Assembly (NCBI RefSeq): GCF_050948215.1
Contig: NC_135158.1
Location: 5,255,822-5,319,821 of the forward strand
Reading direction: 5' to 3'
Source: Halictus rubicundus
Taxonomy: Eukaryota > Arthropoda > Insecta > Hymenoptera > Halictidae
DNA: 64,000 nucleotides
Shown here: positions 25,301-40,400 of the stretch, one piece after another
Numbering within the stretch: the stretch's first letter is position 1
Layout: every line of letters begins with the position of its first letter
Program-made: the position numbers and the translations under genes
Notes under the pieces: generated by a model
The model's input: only the letters and a program-made list of their open reading frames with translations
The model's database searches: none
Told to the model about the DNA's origin: nothing

Positions 25301-28300
25301 GCAAAATTATGGGCGCGAGCCGATTCGCCGATCTCTTGTCCGAAGGGCTATCTAACAGATCCAACGTTTGATTGGAGGCAAGTTGTGTCTTTTTCATTCT
25401 AGTCAGGTGGAACCACCCTTTCGGTGACTGTGCTCCTATTCATAGGACACACGGTACGGTTTCCGAGCAAATTGTTTGGTCAGGTATGTTGCAACGCGGT
25501 GCTTAATTAAATTGTTTGTGACGTTGTAACTTTCGTTGTTCGTGCTGTTAGAAGGGTTGGGCTTGCGACACACCCCTCAAAGCGGAACAATCTTGCAAAT
25601 TCCAACGTGAATCCTTTTTATTCAGCGTTTATTACTTATAAGATCCCTCTTTCACTTCCACCCCTGTGGTTTCTCAAGAATCATGCTACACGAGGCAATA
25701 GTGTCTGTTTTTCAATTTTGACCAGCATAAAATAAAAATTCAATAAAGTTATTCAGTATCATGTACATAGGTTTTCGTTTTGGATCAATTTGTCGTGTTC
25801 TCATCATTCTACTGACTGGTAACATCAGTCAATATTAGAGATAAGATAACATCAAACAATATTAGAGTGTAAATTTTGTACGTTAATAGGTGTAGTAAAA
25901 TAACAAAATCTGATGAAATTTTCATCTCCATTGAACCCCTAACAGAGAAAAATTACCATGCTCCAACTACCATAAATAATTCTACAAAAATCTGTATCAG
26001 ACATCTAGATCCTGTAACAAACAAGAATCCAGAGCCAATTAGACCACTGAATTCTCTAAATGCTCAGGTAGAAAATGCATTATTAGATACAGTAGAACTA
26101 CCACCTTCAGACCCAACGTCTCAGCGTTGCTGGCGAACCGAAAACTCTCAGCGACCATAAGATCTATCGACGAATCTCTGGCAACGAAACCGATTAGTTA
26201 TCCGGGGCTCTATCACGGGGGCGATCGTCGGTTCCATTAGCGCTGGCCAAACACCGTGAAAAACGGGTGAACGAGTGAAAAGCGGGGGCGGACGGGTAGT
26301 ATGTTCGTTCAGCAGCTGCTTTCAATGGATTAGCTTATCGTTTCGCCGTCGTATCCGGCGGACATTTACATTAGCCTTTCCTTTAGTAAAGTCCGGTCCG
26401 TTTTCCCACCTCTCTCCGACGGTCGCCAACCCTTTACCAAGACAAACCCATAACCGCGTTAACTCGCCGAGCGCGTTGACTCACTATATCGCGTGAGACG
26501 CTGGCCGATTCCTATCTTGATTATTAATTACGAGCCGTACTCCTTCAGCAGCGGGGACAATCGTTCTGGCAGCTGGCCGGTTCTCGATGAGACGTGTGAT
26601 TCACCGAGGACCTAGGTCAGGTTTCGAACAACTGCCATGAGCAGAGTGAATGGCAAGGTTGCCGCCGCCGCCGCCGCCGCGTGCCCGGATATTATATGAG
26701 TAATTAGCACGCGCGGATCGCACACGTGCGAGACGAGATTCGCGACTATTCTCGGCTGCTCGAACCGTCACGTACCCCGTGCCGGGTTTATTAACCCTTC
26801 GGGGACCCGTTGCAGGCTCCCAGCTGCCATTGATACCGCTCCAGCCATAATTCCTGCACCCTGAATCGATTGCGGAAATCTTTTCAACCCGCAGAAATTT
26901 ATTGAGACGCCATGGCTCGATATGGTTCGGATTATTCAGCGCTACCGTCTCGTTTTCGGAGGAAGATGCTGGACGGTGCATTAACAATCGCGATAGTTGT
27001 ACAGTAAAATTGCATACTACTTTTTTCCCATCTAATTACTTCTTCATGAAACCTCCACCGTCGCATTCGTGACATTTTTCTGGTTAAAATGATACCAAAC
27101 ACGACACAGTTTAGTTCGTATTTGCTGAAGTAATTCACGATTCAATGGAACATCGACTATCCGAACTAATGTACACGACACCGGTGTTCAGATAATAGAA
27201 CTGTTATCTAGCTACGATATGTTTATAGTCAGATGAACCTATAAGGTTCGAGGTTAATCGAGGTTCTATTAAATCGTGGATTGTACAAGCAAATATGCTC
27301 CGAATGATGTCGTGCTGGTACTAATTGTGATCAGGAAATCGTCGCGAAAATGGTATTAACAGTTTCACAAAAAAAAAAAAAAAAAAAATAATTACAACCA
27401 AGAAAGTTTTGTCTAATCCTACATCATGTTACTACCTCCGCTCATGGATCATTCAAAGGGTACATCCGGCGACAGTTGGGAGAAAGTTTTTCGCATATAT
27501 CGTGCACATGTTTTGGACATCTATCGAGGCATTGCCGCACACCGATCATTTGCCCGCCGTTCTCGCGCATCGCCCGCGGATGAACGAAATACGAGGATTT
27601 TTTCTGTCCCTCCCCGAGGCTTTTCATCCGTCTGTTAACTTTGTCGGCGCGGGCCGGGATTCGGGCTGGCAATCCCTGGGCAATAAAGTCCGCGCCGGTG
27701 AGTACAGAAACGCGTTCGACGTCCCCGTTGCTCGCGGCGTGTCGATACGATCCTCTTATCCCCGTTGCTTCAGCGCCGCGTTTACGACTGTGCGTTTCTT
27801 TTTCTTCGTCCTCCGCGTTCTCCTCCCCTTTTTATTCGTTTTCATTTTTCGTACCGCGGCGAAAACGCTCGGTGCACGCCCCTTCACGCTTCGCAACGCC
27901 GTTCAACGTCCGTCCTTCATTACCGGGACTTCGACGAACCCCGAAGGACAGGCTGATATTAATTTACGAGTTAATCGCCGCCCGCTGATTTACGGAAAAA
28001 ATGTCGAGGGGGTCGAGAAGGGCCTCGTGCGTTCGCGGATTTTTTTAAAGGATCTTGTGAGAAACGTTTGCGGATGAATGATAAGCAGACTGCGGATATT
28101 TATGCGATATAAAAACCATTCGCGTTAATTGCAAGGCACGAGAACCGAATCGGAATTTATTTCTCTGTTCAGTGGATTTAAATTCTTTTTATAAAATAAA
28201 TATAAATGCGTAAGATCTGCAGTCTAATGATGCGCAATTGAGTCAAACTAGCAGGACGAGCTCTTGGAGTTGATATTGTTTCGGGGATTTTTGGTTTTGG

Positions 28301-31300
28301 AATGGAGCCTAGTTGCTTGAAATTTTGGATCACTGGAGAAATTTAGAAAAGTACTGCATGAGTTTAGGATGACGAGTGTGTTTTGGCGAACGTGTGAATC
28401 TGGGGAAGTGCAGAATTCAGGGCAACCAGTGTGCAAGTTTGTTTGGTTTATATTAATTTAGATTGCCCAGCGCATTTGTTCAACATTTACCGACATCGGA
28501 TACAGAAATCAGCTAGGACACAAATCACCAGTTCCCACGGTGCGCTATTTAACACCAGCCGATCAACGTTCGCCAAAAAACGCGCCGCGAGGATGAGGCT
28601 CAACGTATCGAGGTTGCTCCGGCGCCTTGAGATCAGGTTACGATGCGGTGAACCGACAAGATCGTAACATTATGTCTACAAGTATAGTACACCGGACAGC
28701 AACGATTAGAGAGGCGAGTGTTCCGAGAACCGGTATTGTTCGATTTACTTTTATCGAGGAAATAAAGGGAACGATTCTGTCCCGCTCTTACAATTCCAAC
28801 GTTCTCATTCCTCCACCAATGGCGTCAAACTATTTAACACTTCGACTACTTATCCATACACATCATGGTTTACTATACTCAGTAAGAATCAATAAACAGT
28901 AATCGGTAAAAATCGAATACAGCACTGTAGCTAGATAACTATTCTATTATCCGAACACGTTCTTCCCTGACTAGTTCGGATAATCGAGGTTCTATTGAAT
29001 CGTGCATTAAAATCGTAAATACGAACCAAATGGCGTCGTGTTTGGTATCATTTTAATCAGAAAAGTGTCAGGAATGTAACAGCACTGGTAACAGTTTGAT
29101 AAAAAAAATCATTAGTAACAAAAATATGTTCTCAAAGGTCTATACCTCCGAGAAACTTTGAAGTCATGTGCTGATGCAGCAGCATTTTCGAGTCTAATTT
29201 TACTATTGGCCACGTGGCGACAAAAGTATCTTGTTCTGTAGCGTCTCCTCCGTAATCAAGCAAGTTATGCGTCGCTATTATCAATTCATACTTTACATAC
29301 CAGAGTAAATTCTATCCGGAGACCTCGCTCTCTTGTATGCACTTTCGTGTGCTTTGACTCAGTAGTGCAATTCAAATTGTCACGCGTTCTATACTTCCCA
29401 GGCCTAGAATTCTAAGCACAGAAGCAGAAAACGGAATCGCGAGTTTCGCGACTCTATTCATTCGGGTACGTGCTATCTTTCAGTTTTCAATGCGCGGACT
29501 ACCGTTCATTGCAATTTCAACTGACATTCTTCGCACACGTCTGAGGCCCGGCGTTCTACACGAGTCGGCACAAAAGAGCAGAAACCAGAACGAAATTCAA
29601 AATTATCGAATGAAACGACAGCTGTGACGTTGAGCGTGGCCCTTAAAAAATCACGCGCGACCATGTAAAACTCGCGGTGCCGCTCATCAGCGGTTGTTAA
29701 CGTGTTAACGTCTGCCGAAGCGTGGAGTCTCAGGCGGAGCTCATTTGTCGAAACGATGTCGTTTCGCGGCGGATCGCTTAATTCCAGGGAAACGGGTGGC
29801 GTTTTTCTCGGGAGCGTTGAAGAGTCGTCGGAACGGCAGGAACGCGGAAGGGACGGGTCTCGCGAGAGGAACGGCAGTTCGTTAAACTTGTTACCGATCC
29901 CTGAAATCGTTGCTCCGGAATGCGGCGATTTTTCCTCGGCTGGAAAGAGACAAAGGAACGTGGCAAGAGAAAGAGTGCCGGAACGGAACGGAACGGAACA
30001 CGAAACCTCGCGCGCGTTGGAAATTGAAAAGGGGGAAAACACGATGAACGATGAGAGGCGGTAACCGTGGCCGCAGCAGCAGCCGCCGCCGTCGACGGTG
30101 ATTACGCTAATATCGTGAATGAATATGTAAGGCGGCAAACAAAGAATCCGGCAAGTAGGATAACGTCTGGCGGCGGTCTGTGCACGCGAGCCTAACCGTG
30201 TACACGCGCGCTAATGATACCGTGAACACGCCGAACGCGAACGCCACGCTCGAGAGACCGTTCCGCGGAAGGATAATTCAGGACTATACTGCCGAGAACC
30301 ATAGCAGGCCGAGTGGAAAGTAAACAACCGGTGCGAGGTACCTAGACTAGAGCTGACCGGCTCTACTCCTCCGACCGGAGAATCCCGGATAACGTTCCAG
30401 GATTACCGATCCATCTTACCGAACGATCGGAATTTAAGCTTTGACTGCTTCCTCGCGGCTTCCTCGCTAATTTTCCGATGTTCCAGCACCGTGGATTATT
30501 GGAAAATTTGATGGGATGGTGGAGGATGGTCTTCACCATAGGTGACCTAATTTGTGCCCGTGAGCGTTCGATTTTGAAAGGCCTTTTAGCTGGCTAATCT
30601 CGGGCGAAGGTTGGCGAGCTTAGAATTGAGGGACTTGAAAATGTGTGTGCATCTTCTTTGAAGCGCTGTCTAACTATCGTTAAAGTTCTACGGATTTATG
30701 TTCGGTACAGATTTTTTAAAAATCGTTTGTGTCAGTGAATTTTTCACAGAGTTTCCCCACAATTTCTTGATGGAGCGCGGGCGTTTTGGGAAGACAATTT
30801 TTGTGCACGGTCTTTGTAAATCGTTAACTACAATGATGCTTGTCGCAACAGTGGAAAAGAAGTACCAGAGCAAGCGGTCGAGAGTTAATCGCCGCGAAAG
30901 GGAACGATTCGGTTGAACCAGCAAGTTCAGTCACTTCAGCAGTGGTCAACGTGCTAAAAGCATAGCTGTTTATCTGATTTCCGTTGGTCACCGAGGCTCG
31001 GTTGATGCAGGGGATTAGATATAAACGCGTGTAACGCTCGGTCAGCTTGCGACCGCGATGTGTCGCTCGGCAACACGCGGTAAACATTGTGCGGTGTTTG
31101 CGACTGACTATTGACAGGCACACAAACATGTTGACGGTAATCTATAGATCGATTGGACGGGATTGATCTTTTGGGAAATAGAGGCGCGATTAAGAACGCT
31201 GGACGGTTCCAAAAAACCCTTACAGTCTTAAACCACTTCTATCGACGACTGCGAGAACACGCGATCTTTGCAAATTTCTTTTAAACAAACCATTGAAAAT

Positions 31301-34300
31301 TTTGTGACAAAACTTGTCTTGTTCGAAACAGGATACATAGAAGTAACCTTCGTAATTTTTTTTACTGAGAAATGTTAACAAACAACGGAGATGTAGTTAA
31401 TTTACCAGAGGTCCTTTTTGGAGATCCTTTTCGGGTTGAAGTTAAAATTTCTTAAAAAACAGTGGTCCACTTTCGAAAAGGACTATAGAGAGCTACAACA
31501 GTAGGTTTAGACTGCAATTTGCACTAAGAACTTGCATTCAAAATACACTTTCCAACAACAAAAATCAGAATTGGTACACAATCGTGGGATTAGCAGGAAA
31601 TTTTCGAGAAAAAACATTCCAAACGACACATATGTATATTTAAAGAAATTGTCAGGAACCTAATTTTCTAGTATTCTGGAATAATCAGGATTTCACGGAG
31701 CACAATGGCGCGGGTAGAATCGAAGGTACAGCGTTTTTGGACGTTTTTTCGGGATTCCCGTCACGATCAGCCCCGGAACCGGCTTGAAAACGAAAATTTG
31801 GACATCGCGATGAATCGGGGATAAACGAATTCGGGCAAGGCAGCCAACGGGGCGATTAAAGACACTGTTTTTCAGGCTTTTGGCCCGGTGGCCTGCTAGT
31901 AGTATCGGCGGTCCTTTGGTCAGACAGAAGGACGCGGGGGTGGAGCCGCGTCGTGGACCTCGGCGAGCGCGAGACATCGGTTTAATGGAAATTAAATGAA
32001 TCGTATTGTTCCCGGGAAGCACGGCTGCCATGGTCGAGCAGCTTTTTGGAGGAGAGCCAGGAAACTTGGAGCGACAACCTGCGGGGGAGAGACAGGTGGA
32101 AAGGACAGGAAGAAGTATAGCGCGCGCGCCTAAGCGTGCGGATGCGCTGGCCTGCTCTGCAGGCCAGTGATTTTTAAACGAGAATAATGTGTTGGGCTCC
32201 GTGCCTTCTTTCTTTATGGTTTTGAACTTGGTGGGAAATTTATGTTGGTAATGGAACGTTCGCATTATGAGAGTTTCACTAGGTTGTTAGTGTTTAATGT
32301 GTTCGAAGACGTGCGCGCTCGGCGCTTTCATTTTTGTAGCGAGAATAGGAAAATTTGATTTTTTCGTCGCTTGTGTAGCTGCGATTTATACGAAAGACGA
32401 AGTTATAAAATTTAATCAGTTTTCCTGAGTGCGTTTACTGTTTTAACGTGTCCCCGTTTTTAATAACCTGATTAATTAAAACGACTGTTATGTGTAGACT
32501 GCGAAAACGAAGAAACACATTTTCATTTAATTTCTGTTTCAAAGGATTGAATATTTTCATTCGAATACGAAAGCACTTTTTTGCACTACGTACATTTATA
32601 CACGAATGCACGATTAATTTTATTAGGTAAAATAAATCTGAACAGATAACATAAAAAGAACGTTTTACCGATAAAGAACGATGCTCGAGAATATAAATGA
32701 TGAGAAAGTATCAGGTAAGTATCTTAATGGAAGCGCTGTAAATCGTGTTAATAGTAAGTGAGCGTAATAAGTAATGTTTTAATGACAAGTCAGAGGAGTT
32801 TCACGCTGCGACAGCATGAAAGTTTCAGCAGGAAATGGAACAAAGTTCAGCGCCAGGAGAGACGAATATGTATTATCCTGGAACTTAAAAGGAACGGTGC
32901 TTATTAATATTAAACACGAGGTGCTTCAACAATCGTGAACTCCTCGTGACTCCTCGGTCAAAAATGCGGTAGAAAATTTCTTCGCTCGACACTTCGTTCC
33001 CGAGGTAATCAAACTCAAAAACTTTCTCATGCTCATTGAGAAAATGATGTCGCAAAGCAATGTCCATAAGAAATATCTATCTACACTGAGCAATTTCAAA
33101 ATGGCATGAAAGCGTATTCAGAACGGTAAAAAAATTATAAAAGAGTCTGCACAGTCTTTTATAAGCTTGAAACTATCAAAATGAGTTCAATAAAATTGCG
33201 GAAGATTGCCTCGGGATCTCTGCACAATTTTTCACAATTCTAAATTTAATTCTGCTCGTTATTCAATACTGTAATTGGGGGGTGCAGTATTGATATAATA
33301 AAAATTCAATTGCGAACCAATTTTATTCGACCTTTCATTGTATATTGATTGCCATTCAATACTGTAATTGGGGAGTACCTACAGAGTTCATTTAATAAAA
33401 ATTTCATTGGCCAACGATTGTATAGTTTCAAGTTATTGAAATAAATCCTTTTCTACTTGATATTAATTTCAGATATACATGTCTTTAGGCTAATAAATCC
33501 ACAATTGTTAAATACATTATAAAGCGGACTTAAAAGAAATTGAAATACATCAAATGCAAAGTTGTATTGTTTTCGACATGATGAAATGAATGAGATACGA
33601 AAGAATTGTCTACCGAAATCCTGTATATTGAAACAGTTTGTAGCAGTTGAATCTGTACAAAAGGGACTCTCACGGCGAATTTCCCCAAAACCAGAGGTTT
33701 GTGTGAACGTATACCTCTCCAGATTTTCCCATCTTTTCATGAAGAATTCGTCCGCAGTTTTTCACAACTATAGCGGCCTGTGTCGCTCTAAAGCGGTCCC
33801 CAGACTTTACGATCCACCCACCTGCGACAAAGGGAAGCGCGACAGTGGCAAGGGAGCAATCGTCGCAGCATTGAAGCGTCATTATTGCGGAAATCGATCG
33901 ATCTCGGAAGGCGACAGGCCGAGATAAAGAGCCTAGTCGCAGTTTCCTCGATTCAGGCGAGTCTTTCGCGCGATTGGATCTCGTTAGCGGACGATTTAAC
34001 CGTCTTAAGGCAGCTTCTCAACGAGCGGGCCGGGACCTCGAAAAATTTACGCAAACGGGGTCGCGGGTCCCGCGAAGTTGATACGTCACTGTTCTGGGAC
34101 CCGTAAATCGGCCCATTAGCTAATGTAAATTGTCACCGGTTAAGGTGATCGTACCGGCGATCAGTGAATAACGACCCGGTTTCATTAGTCCGGTGCGCCG
34201 TTAACGGCTTCGCCTAATTAAATCGAGCCTGCCCACGTGTCCCGGTAAAAAGCTAAATGATTCCACATAAAACTCCCGTCGATCGAAATTATCTTTTAAC

Positions 34301-37300
34301 AGCCCAGATTAAGGCCCCGCGAAATTACTTGTGTCGACGATACGAGCTACAATGATCCGATTAAGCGTGGAGTACAGATCTCGATTATCCGAATTGATGA
34401 TTACTGAAGACGATTATGCCAACGTTGAATTACAGACACTGAATTGCTCAATCTATGGCGCTCTATATGCTACAATATTTATTGTACAAATTGACGGAGA
34501 TGGAATCTAGCACTGTGGCTAAATAATTGCTAGCTTTTTTGTCCGGTTCCATGTGAGGTTACTAAAATTTCTGTCTATTACACACAATCCCAGGGAGACA
34601 CATGCATACTACATGGTACCACAAGCTTGTGGTGTTGTGCAGAAATGCTTGCGGAAAAATGGCTGCCATGTCCTCCTACCTTAACATATCTCACTCATAT
34701 TTTCAGCAAAGACTACTTAAACGTTATACAATAAAATGTATATATTGATTTTTTAAAGACAAATAATTTTCTACACAAAACAAAAATTGTCGGATGTCCC
34801 TCACTTTCCAAGGGCATTTTCCAACTGGCGGCCAGAGGTCCACCCAGAAGAATCAATGATACCGATAAATTGCGTGTCTGTTCGTAGGAGGGCGAAACGA
34901 GCTTGCCGAAGAGAAAAAGGAGGATCGCGACCCGGGGTTATCGATACGGCTCAATCAGCGGAGATCCTGGCCCCATTATGGTTGCGTCTGAGGTCTCGCG
35001 GTATCCTTGGCGCTGTTTGCAAAAGGGCGAGGACCTCGCGGGTGGTGGCGAATCCTCTTTCGCGAGGACGAGAGGGAGAGAGAGAGAAGGAGAGAGAGAG
35101 AGAGAGAGGAGAGAGGAGAGATGATAACGCGGGCGCAGCGCGATTTACGTGTGGCCTGGGAAACGTAATTGCTTTTGCATCGATTGTCCTCACGAGGTCG
35201 GCCGTCTTCCCCGCGCCCTACATAAACGCGGACCTGCGCCAATTCCAGCCGCCATCGTGATCCTCCTCGCGATCCAACGCGAAAAATAGTGCCGCGAGAC
35301 ACGCGACATCGATCGCGGCCGAGCTGCATCGCGATGGACTCGTGATAAACGATCTATGGTACGAACAGGGTGGGAAAGGGCTGGATAGACACGCAGCTAT
35401 GACTGTGCGCACTCTGACCTATGACTAACAATAAGGGCAGCGCCATGATACCTTGTTCGCGGTGATCCGATTGCGCTGCGATCGATTAGCACGATTCTAC
35501 GAATTTCGCGAGCCCTTTCAGCCCTTAGGGAGACTTTTTGTTGTGGTTGACATGTGATCTAAACCATTTTTGTTTTATCAGGTTTTTGAAGTAGGGGTGT
35601 ACTGTTATGTTATACTAGGATCCAAGGGCATGCGTATACTGTCATTTTCTTCTAGGATCTAGGACTACTGGGGCAAACTACTTTTTTAGAGGTCGAGCAC
35701 TGTGGAAGATTTTCAAGATAAATAAATTTTTTTCATTTCACGTGAAAGATCGCTTACAAGATATTTTAATTTTTAAAGATGAAGGAAGCACTCTATATAA
35801 TTAAAAGAAATTCTATTAATTCTAAAAAACAATTTTGAAGAGTTTCATACGTGCATAAAAATAATGATACCAAACGTGTACCAAATCTCTATCAAATATA
35901 CCATATTATGTATCATTATTTTGTCATTTTAATGAGTACATATGTATGTAGTATAGTATATGAATAGTACGTCGTCTTTTGCAGGTTGGTGCCTCGCATG
36001 ACCCAACATGATAATCGAATTATTGTTGAATAAATGAAGTCCTCTTTGCTCATGAAAAATAAAAAATATCAATGACGCAGATCCTATTCAATATTTTTGT
36101 GTGTGAAGTTGCACGAAATTAATTACAGATATAACTGAGCAACGTTAAAGTTCGAATGGTCTATGAATTTTGCAAAACTTTGGAAGCGGTATAATTAATT
36201 TGTTCTAATTGCTTCTCAGATGGTTTTAATGGTTTGCGCTTGCCAAGAACCTAAAGATGGCTTGATGGCCTGCGAAAGGAGGTTATCAATTTGTTCGACC
36301 AAGATCAGGCCAAGTTTAGCGCTAAGAATTTCTGAACAATCAAGAGCGACTCATTCTTAATTTATTGAGATAGTGCTGAATTAATTGCATTAGCACTCTT
36401 ACAAAAACCCCATACAATTTATCATTTTCGGACAACTATTATAAGATTGTGTTTGCATTAGATGTAAGAAAGAAATTAAATAACGAAGAAAAATATTTTA
36501 GAAAATACAGTTATCCAAATTGTATTAAATATTCAGTCAAAAAATATATGTGTAAATAAAATTGTCTCACTATAAAATCGTGTAAATAATTTGAGCAGAA
36601 ATTTTATGAAAACCACCCCAAAGTATCTACCAAATGCATTTATCTCCATAATTAAAACTATAAACAAAGTGGTGAACAATACATTCCCGCACAGTATGCG
36701 TCCCAATGATTCGATCAACGTTCTCGTTATACTGCGGCATTGCTTAACATGTAACTAGGGTTCGGGCTATTTTACAATTTCTCGCGCGGTGCACGACCTA
36801 ATCAATGGTAAATACCAGAAGCAGCCTAACTTCTCGATCGATCTTCTCGATCTCCAAAAATCGTCCCGAATACCAACAATGAACAATACTATAAATAAAC
36901 CATCATGGACCAGCGATGACAGCAATTTCTCAACATCATCTCTAAACCACAATCTCAATCCTCAATTTTACCGATTTTTAACGATTTTTTAACGATTTCC
37001 AATACCGATCGCAACGCGCTCTGCCGATCTCTTTTCGGATCAAATCGACGGAACAACCGGACGGATTAATGAAGAAACACTTCACCAGTGTTCACCAGTG
37101 TCCACAGTGTCACAGGGGTCCGATGGACACGCGCGATTAATCTCGATCGGCGTTTCGGCGCACGAGATCGGTCGATCGGAGCGACGACCGGCCGCTACGA
37201 TGGGCGAAACGCTCGCTGACGGACTGAACCACCGATTCTCCCACACCCCTGCCGCATTTCGCGTAGCAGAGCCCGAGGCCGACCGAGGGTCGCCGAGCGA

Positions 37301-37387
37301 CGCCGATCTCGCGGCTCGTTGCACCGAAACCTAGCTCCGATCCCACCCTCTCACTCTCTCTTCGTCTCTCCTCTCCTCTCCACTCAC

Positions 37388-37430
<43 letters not shown>

Positions 37431-40400
37431 CTCACTCCAGACGCTTGCACAACCGTGTAACGTCGGTCGCCGATACGCGACCAGTCCGCGGCTATCGCAG
37501 CTGATAAAAGTAATACGGTTGCTCGCGGTGGCGTGTGCAACACGGAACCACCCCGCGTGCGAAAAAAACCGGATATCGGGCTGGTGCATCTCCCTCGAGT
37601 CACCCTTCTACCCTAACGCTGGCCCTTGAGGTGCCTTCATTGGTTTCTGGAAGATTCTGACCACGGGAACATTGTTTTGAGTATGTTTTACAGTACTTTT
37701 TCAATTGAAAGTTTAAAATTAGGTAGCGAGGACGTTACAGCCCTTTGTAATCCTTACAAAGTTTTATTCGTACGTTTGGAGTCCTTCGAGCTACCCCTGT
37801 GTCCTAATTCCAGCTTTAGTATTTTTTTGGATATTGAGTTAGGACAGTAAGAAGATTACAATCCGCTACATCCTTTCTGTAGTTTCGTTGATACGTTTGG
37901 AGTCCCTCGAGCTACCCCCGTGTCCTAACTCCAGCCCTTAGAGCGTCTTCACCGTCTTCCGAAAGGGTTCGATCGCGGGAACAGCGTCTTGGATTTGTCT
38001 TGTATTTTTTGGACATTGAGATGTTGAGTTAGGGCGGTCGAGGAAGTTGCAACTCCTTGAAATCCTTTCACAGTTTTGCTAACTCGTTTAGAGACCCTCG
38101 GTTCACTCCTGTGCCCACGCTATCCTTCTTAGAGCGTCTTCGTTGTCTCGTAGGTGGTCTTAGTCGTGAGTTTTGGGATTGTTTTTGTATGTCTTGGACA
38201 TTGCGATGTTGTGTTGGTATGGTTGAGGAAGTAACAACCCCAGAAAACCCCTTGAAAGTTTTTGTCAATATGAAGTTCCTCCAAGCATCCCCTAACTTTA
38301 GTAATTTCAGCAAGGGGTAATTCGCAACCCGCAAAATAATTACACAGTACTTTGGACGATTTTTTTTTGGAGATTTTCTTAGAGATTTAGATATTCAAGA
38401 ACTGCGTGTATTAGTGGCCAACGCCTGTTGATTAGTTGCACCATTACTCCTCAACAATAAACTCTGAAAGTGTGAGTGGAGTCCGGCCGGTCAACTTCAA
38501 TTTTTCTCAGCGGAGAAAGACCAACTTTGTACCACTACCCCCGAGACAAATGATGAAAGTTTCGCAGAAAGTTGTGTCCACGGTGCCGGAAAGATCTGCA
38601 GAGCAGACGACCGCACGCTATATTAACCACGTATCCCTGCGGCGAAATACAATCGAACATCGGTTGTCGTGTGTCGGTGACAAATATTGCGAAGAATCGA
38701 ACCAGTTTGCCAAATGTGTTACAGGACAAACTGTTTTATTGAATACTGGACAAGTTATACTGCACTAGTCTATATGGTAATTTCATATGAAATCTCACCG
38801 TTTACAAAAATTACTCAAGAGAGGATTTTTCGAATCAATTTTAGAATCTATTCCCGTAGGAATTTTCCAACTTTCGAGATCTCAAATCAAAAGTGGAGGA
38901 ACGCACTTAGATCCATCTAGGTTTGCAGATAAATTCCAAATCACATCGAGAAATTGAGAAACCGATAGCTCGGACAAAAATGGAAGAGGCAACTTCGACG
39001 CGATTTTAAAATATGTTCCCGTAGGAATTTTTAAACTTTTAAGAGCTTAAATTGAAGGTGGAGGGCAGCACTTTACGACAAGTCCATTAAAGTTCGCAGA
39101 AAAATTCGAAACCCCACAGTAAAATCCATAAATTCCGATCGATAAAAGAAGGACGATTATGTTTTGAAGGAGTACTTGAAACCAATTTTAAAATAACTTC
39201 GAGGAGCAGCTCAGAAAGTTTCCTGAAATGAAAGCTGCGGTGCATGCATTTCCAATCAGCAACAGGCCCCGCCCGGAAATATCGTTCGCCCACACGCATC
39301 ATCTTAAAGCCACGTGTCTCCCGGGCAAAATATTCTTGTGGCATCCGTTGAAGTCGTCAGCTAAGGTTTCATCGGCAGTTGCACTCTATCCGCGCGATTG
39401 CGGCGCGGGTTATTACGTCCCACGTAAGTGTCTCTCTGTTCCCCGGTATCGTGATCCCGGGTGGCGAAGTCAATCCCGGTGCCCTAACGCGGAGGACGTA
39501 TTCCGGTATGGGCCACGCAAGTTTTAATTGCGAGTACCATAACGCCGGTCGGTTTATCGCCGTGCTCCCGGTGTCCAAACGTGCCGGGTGTATTTACGGG
39601 TGTACCCGCGGTATATCCAACCCGTTCCGACCCGCTCCGTTGTGCTCGTTGCACCCGCCCGAGAGTGCGAGAAGAGCGTCCGCGCGCTACGGTTTATTAT
39701 GCGAGCGGCCGCTGATTTATACGCTTTATACGACTTTACGATTCGCAGCCGCGGAGGATTTATGAACGGCGAAGGACCTTTAGCAGACCTCCTCCTTATC
39801 GATACAAAGTCGCGAGCGTTTATTGCGCGCGTACCTCGCGCGCCGCCATTGGCCGGCCGTTATTTATTGCCAGGAAGTGTGAAAATCACCGGCCTGACTG
39901 CCGACTAATGACTCTGTTCGATTACAGGGACGGGCGACGCGATTGCGTACCAACGATTCCATTAACTGCCGCGGACCGATCGCCGTTTACTGCCGAACGA
40001 CCTGGAACACGAGCTCACCTGACATAATTTGTCAGAACCGAGCGGAATTCGCCGCGAATCGCACTGCATTCGATGAACATTAAAGAAAAAATTATTCGCT
40101 TCCTGATGTTTCAACCTATTGGAGCAATAATCGATTTGATTCTGCGCCCCTGAGGGTTGAGTGAAACTCTTGAAAAGAATAAAATTGTGCATCGGTAGAC
40201 ACATCAAGTGTATGTTTTGTGCTCGATAGGTTTAGTATTAATTCAAAATGAGAGCAAACGGAGGTGGCTAACTGCTTCGAAGTCTTTCGAAGGATATGTT
40301 CATCTTTGTCCATGCTTCGCGCAAAACGGAATTTTCTGTTTATTTACGACCTCTTATTATCCACTGTCCACGTGTTTTCCGGACTGGGAACAGGTTCTCG

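Noticed and set aside
27409..28077. 222-codon plus-strand frame
   Set aside because: CpG-rich intronic DNA with frames open on both strands; no signal peptide, domain or transcript features.
31018..31082. TATAAA followed by GGTCAGC and a GTAAAC donor
   Set aside because: TATA-initiator spacing is short (24 bp) and nothing downstream looks like an exon.
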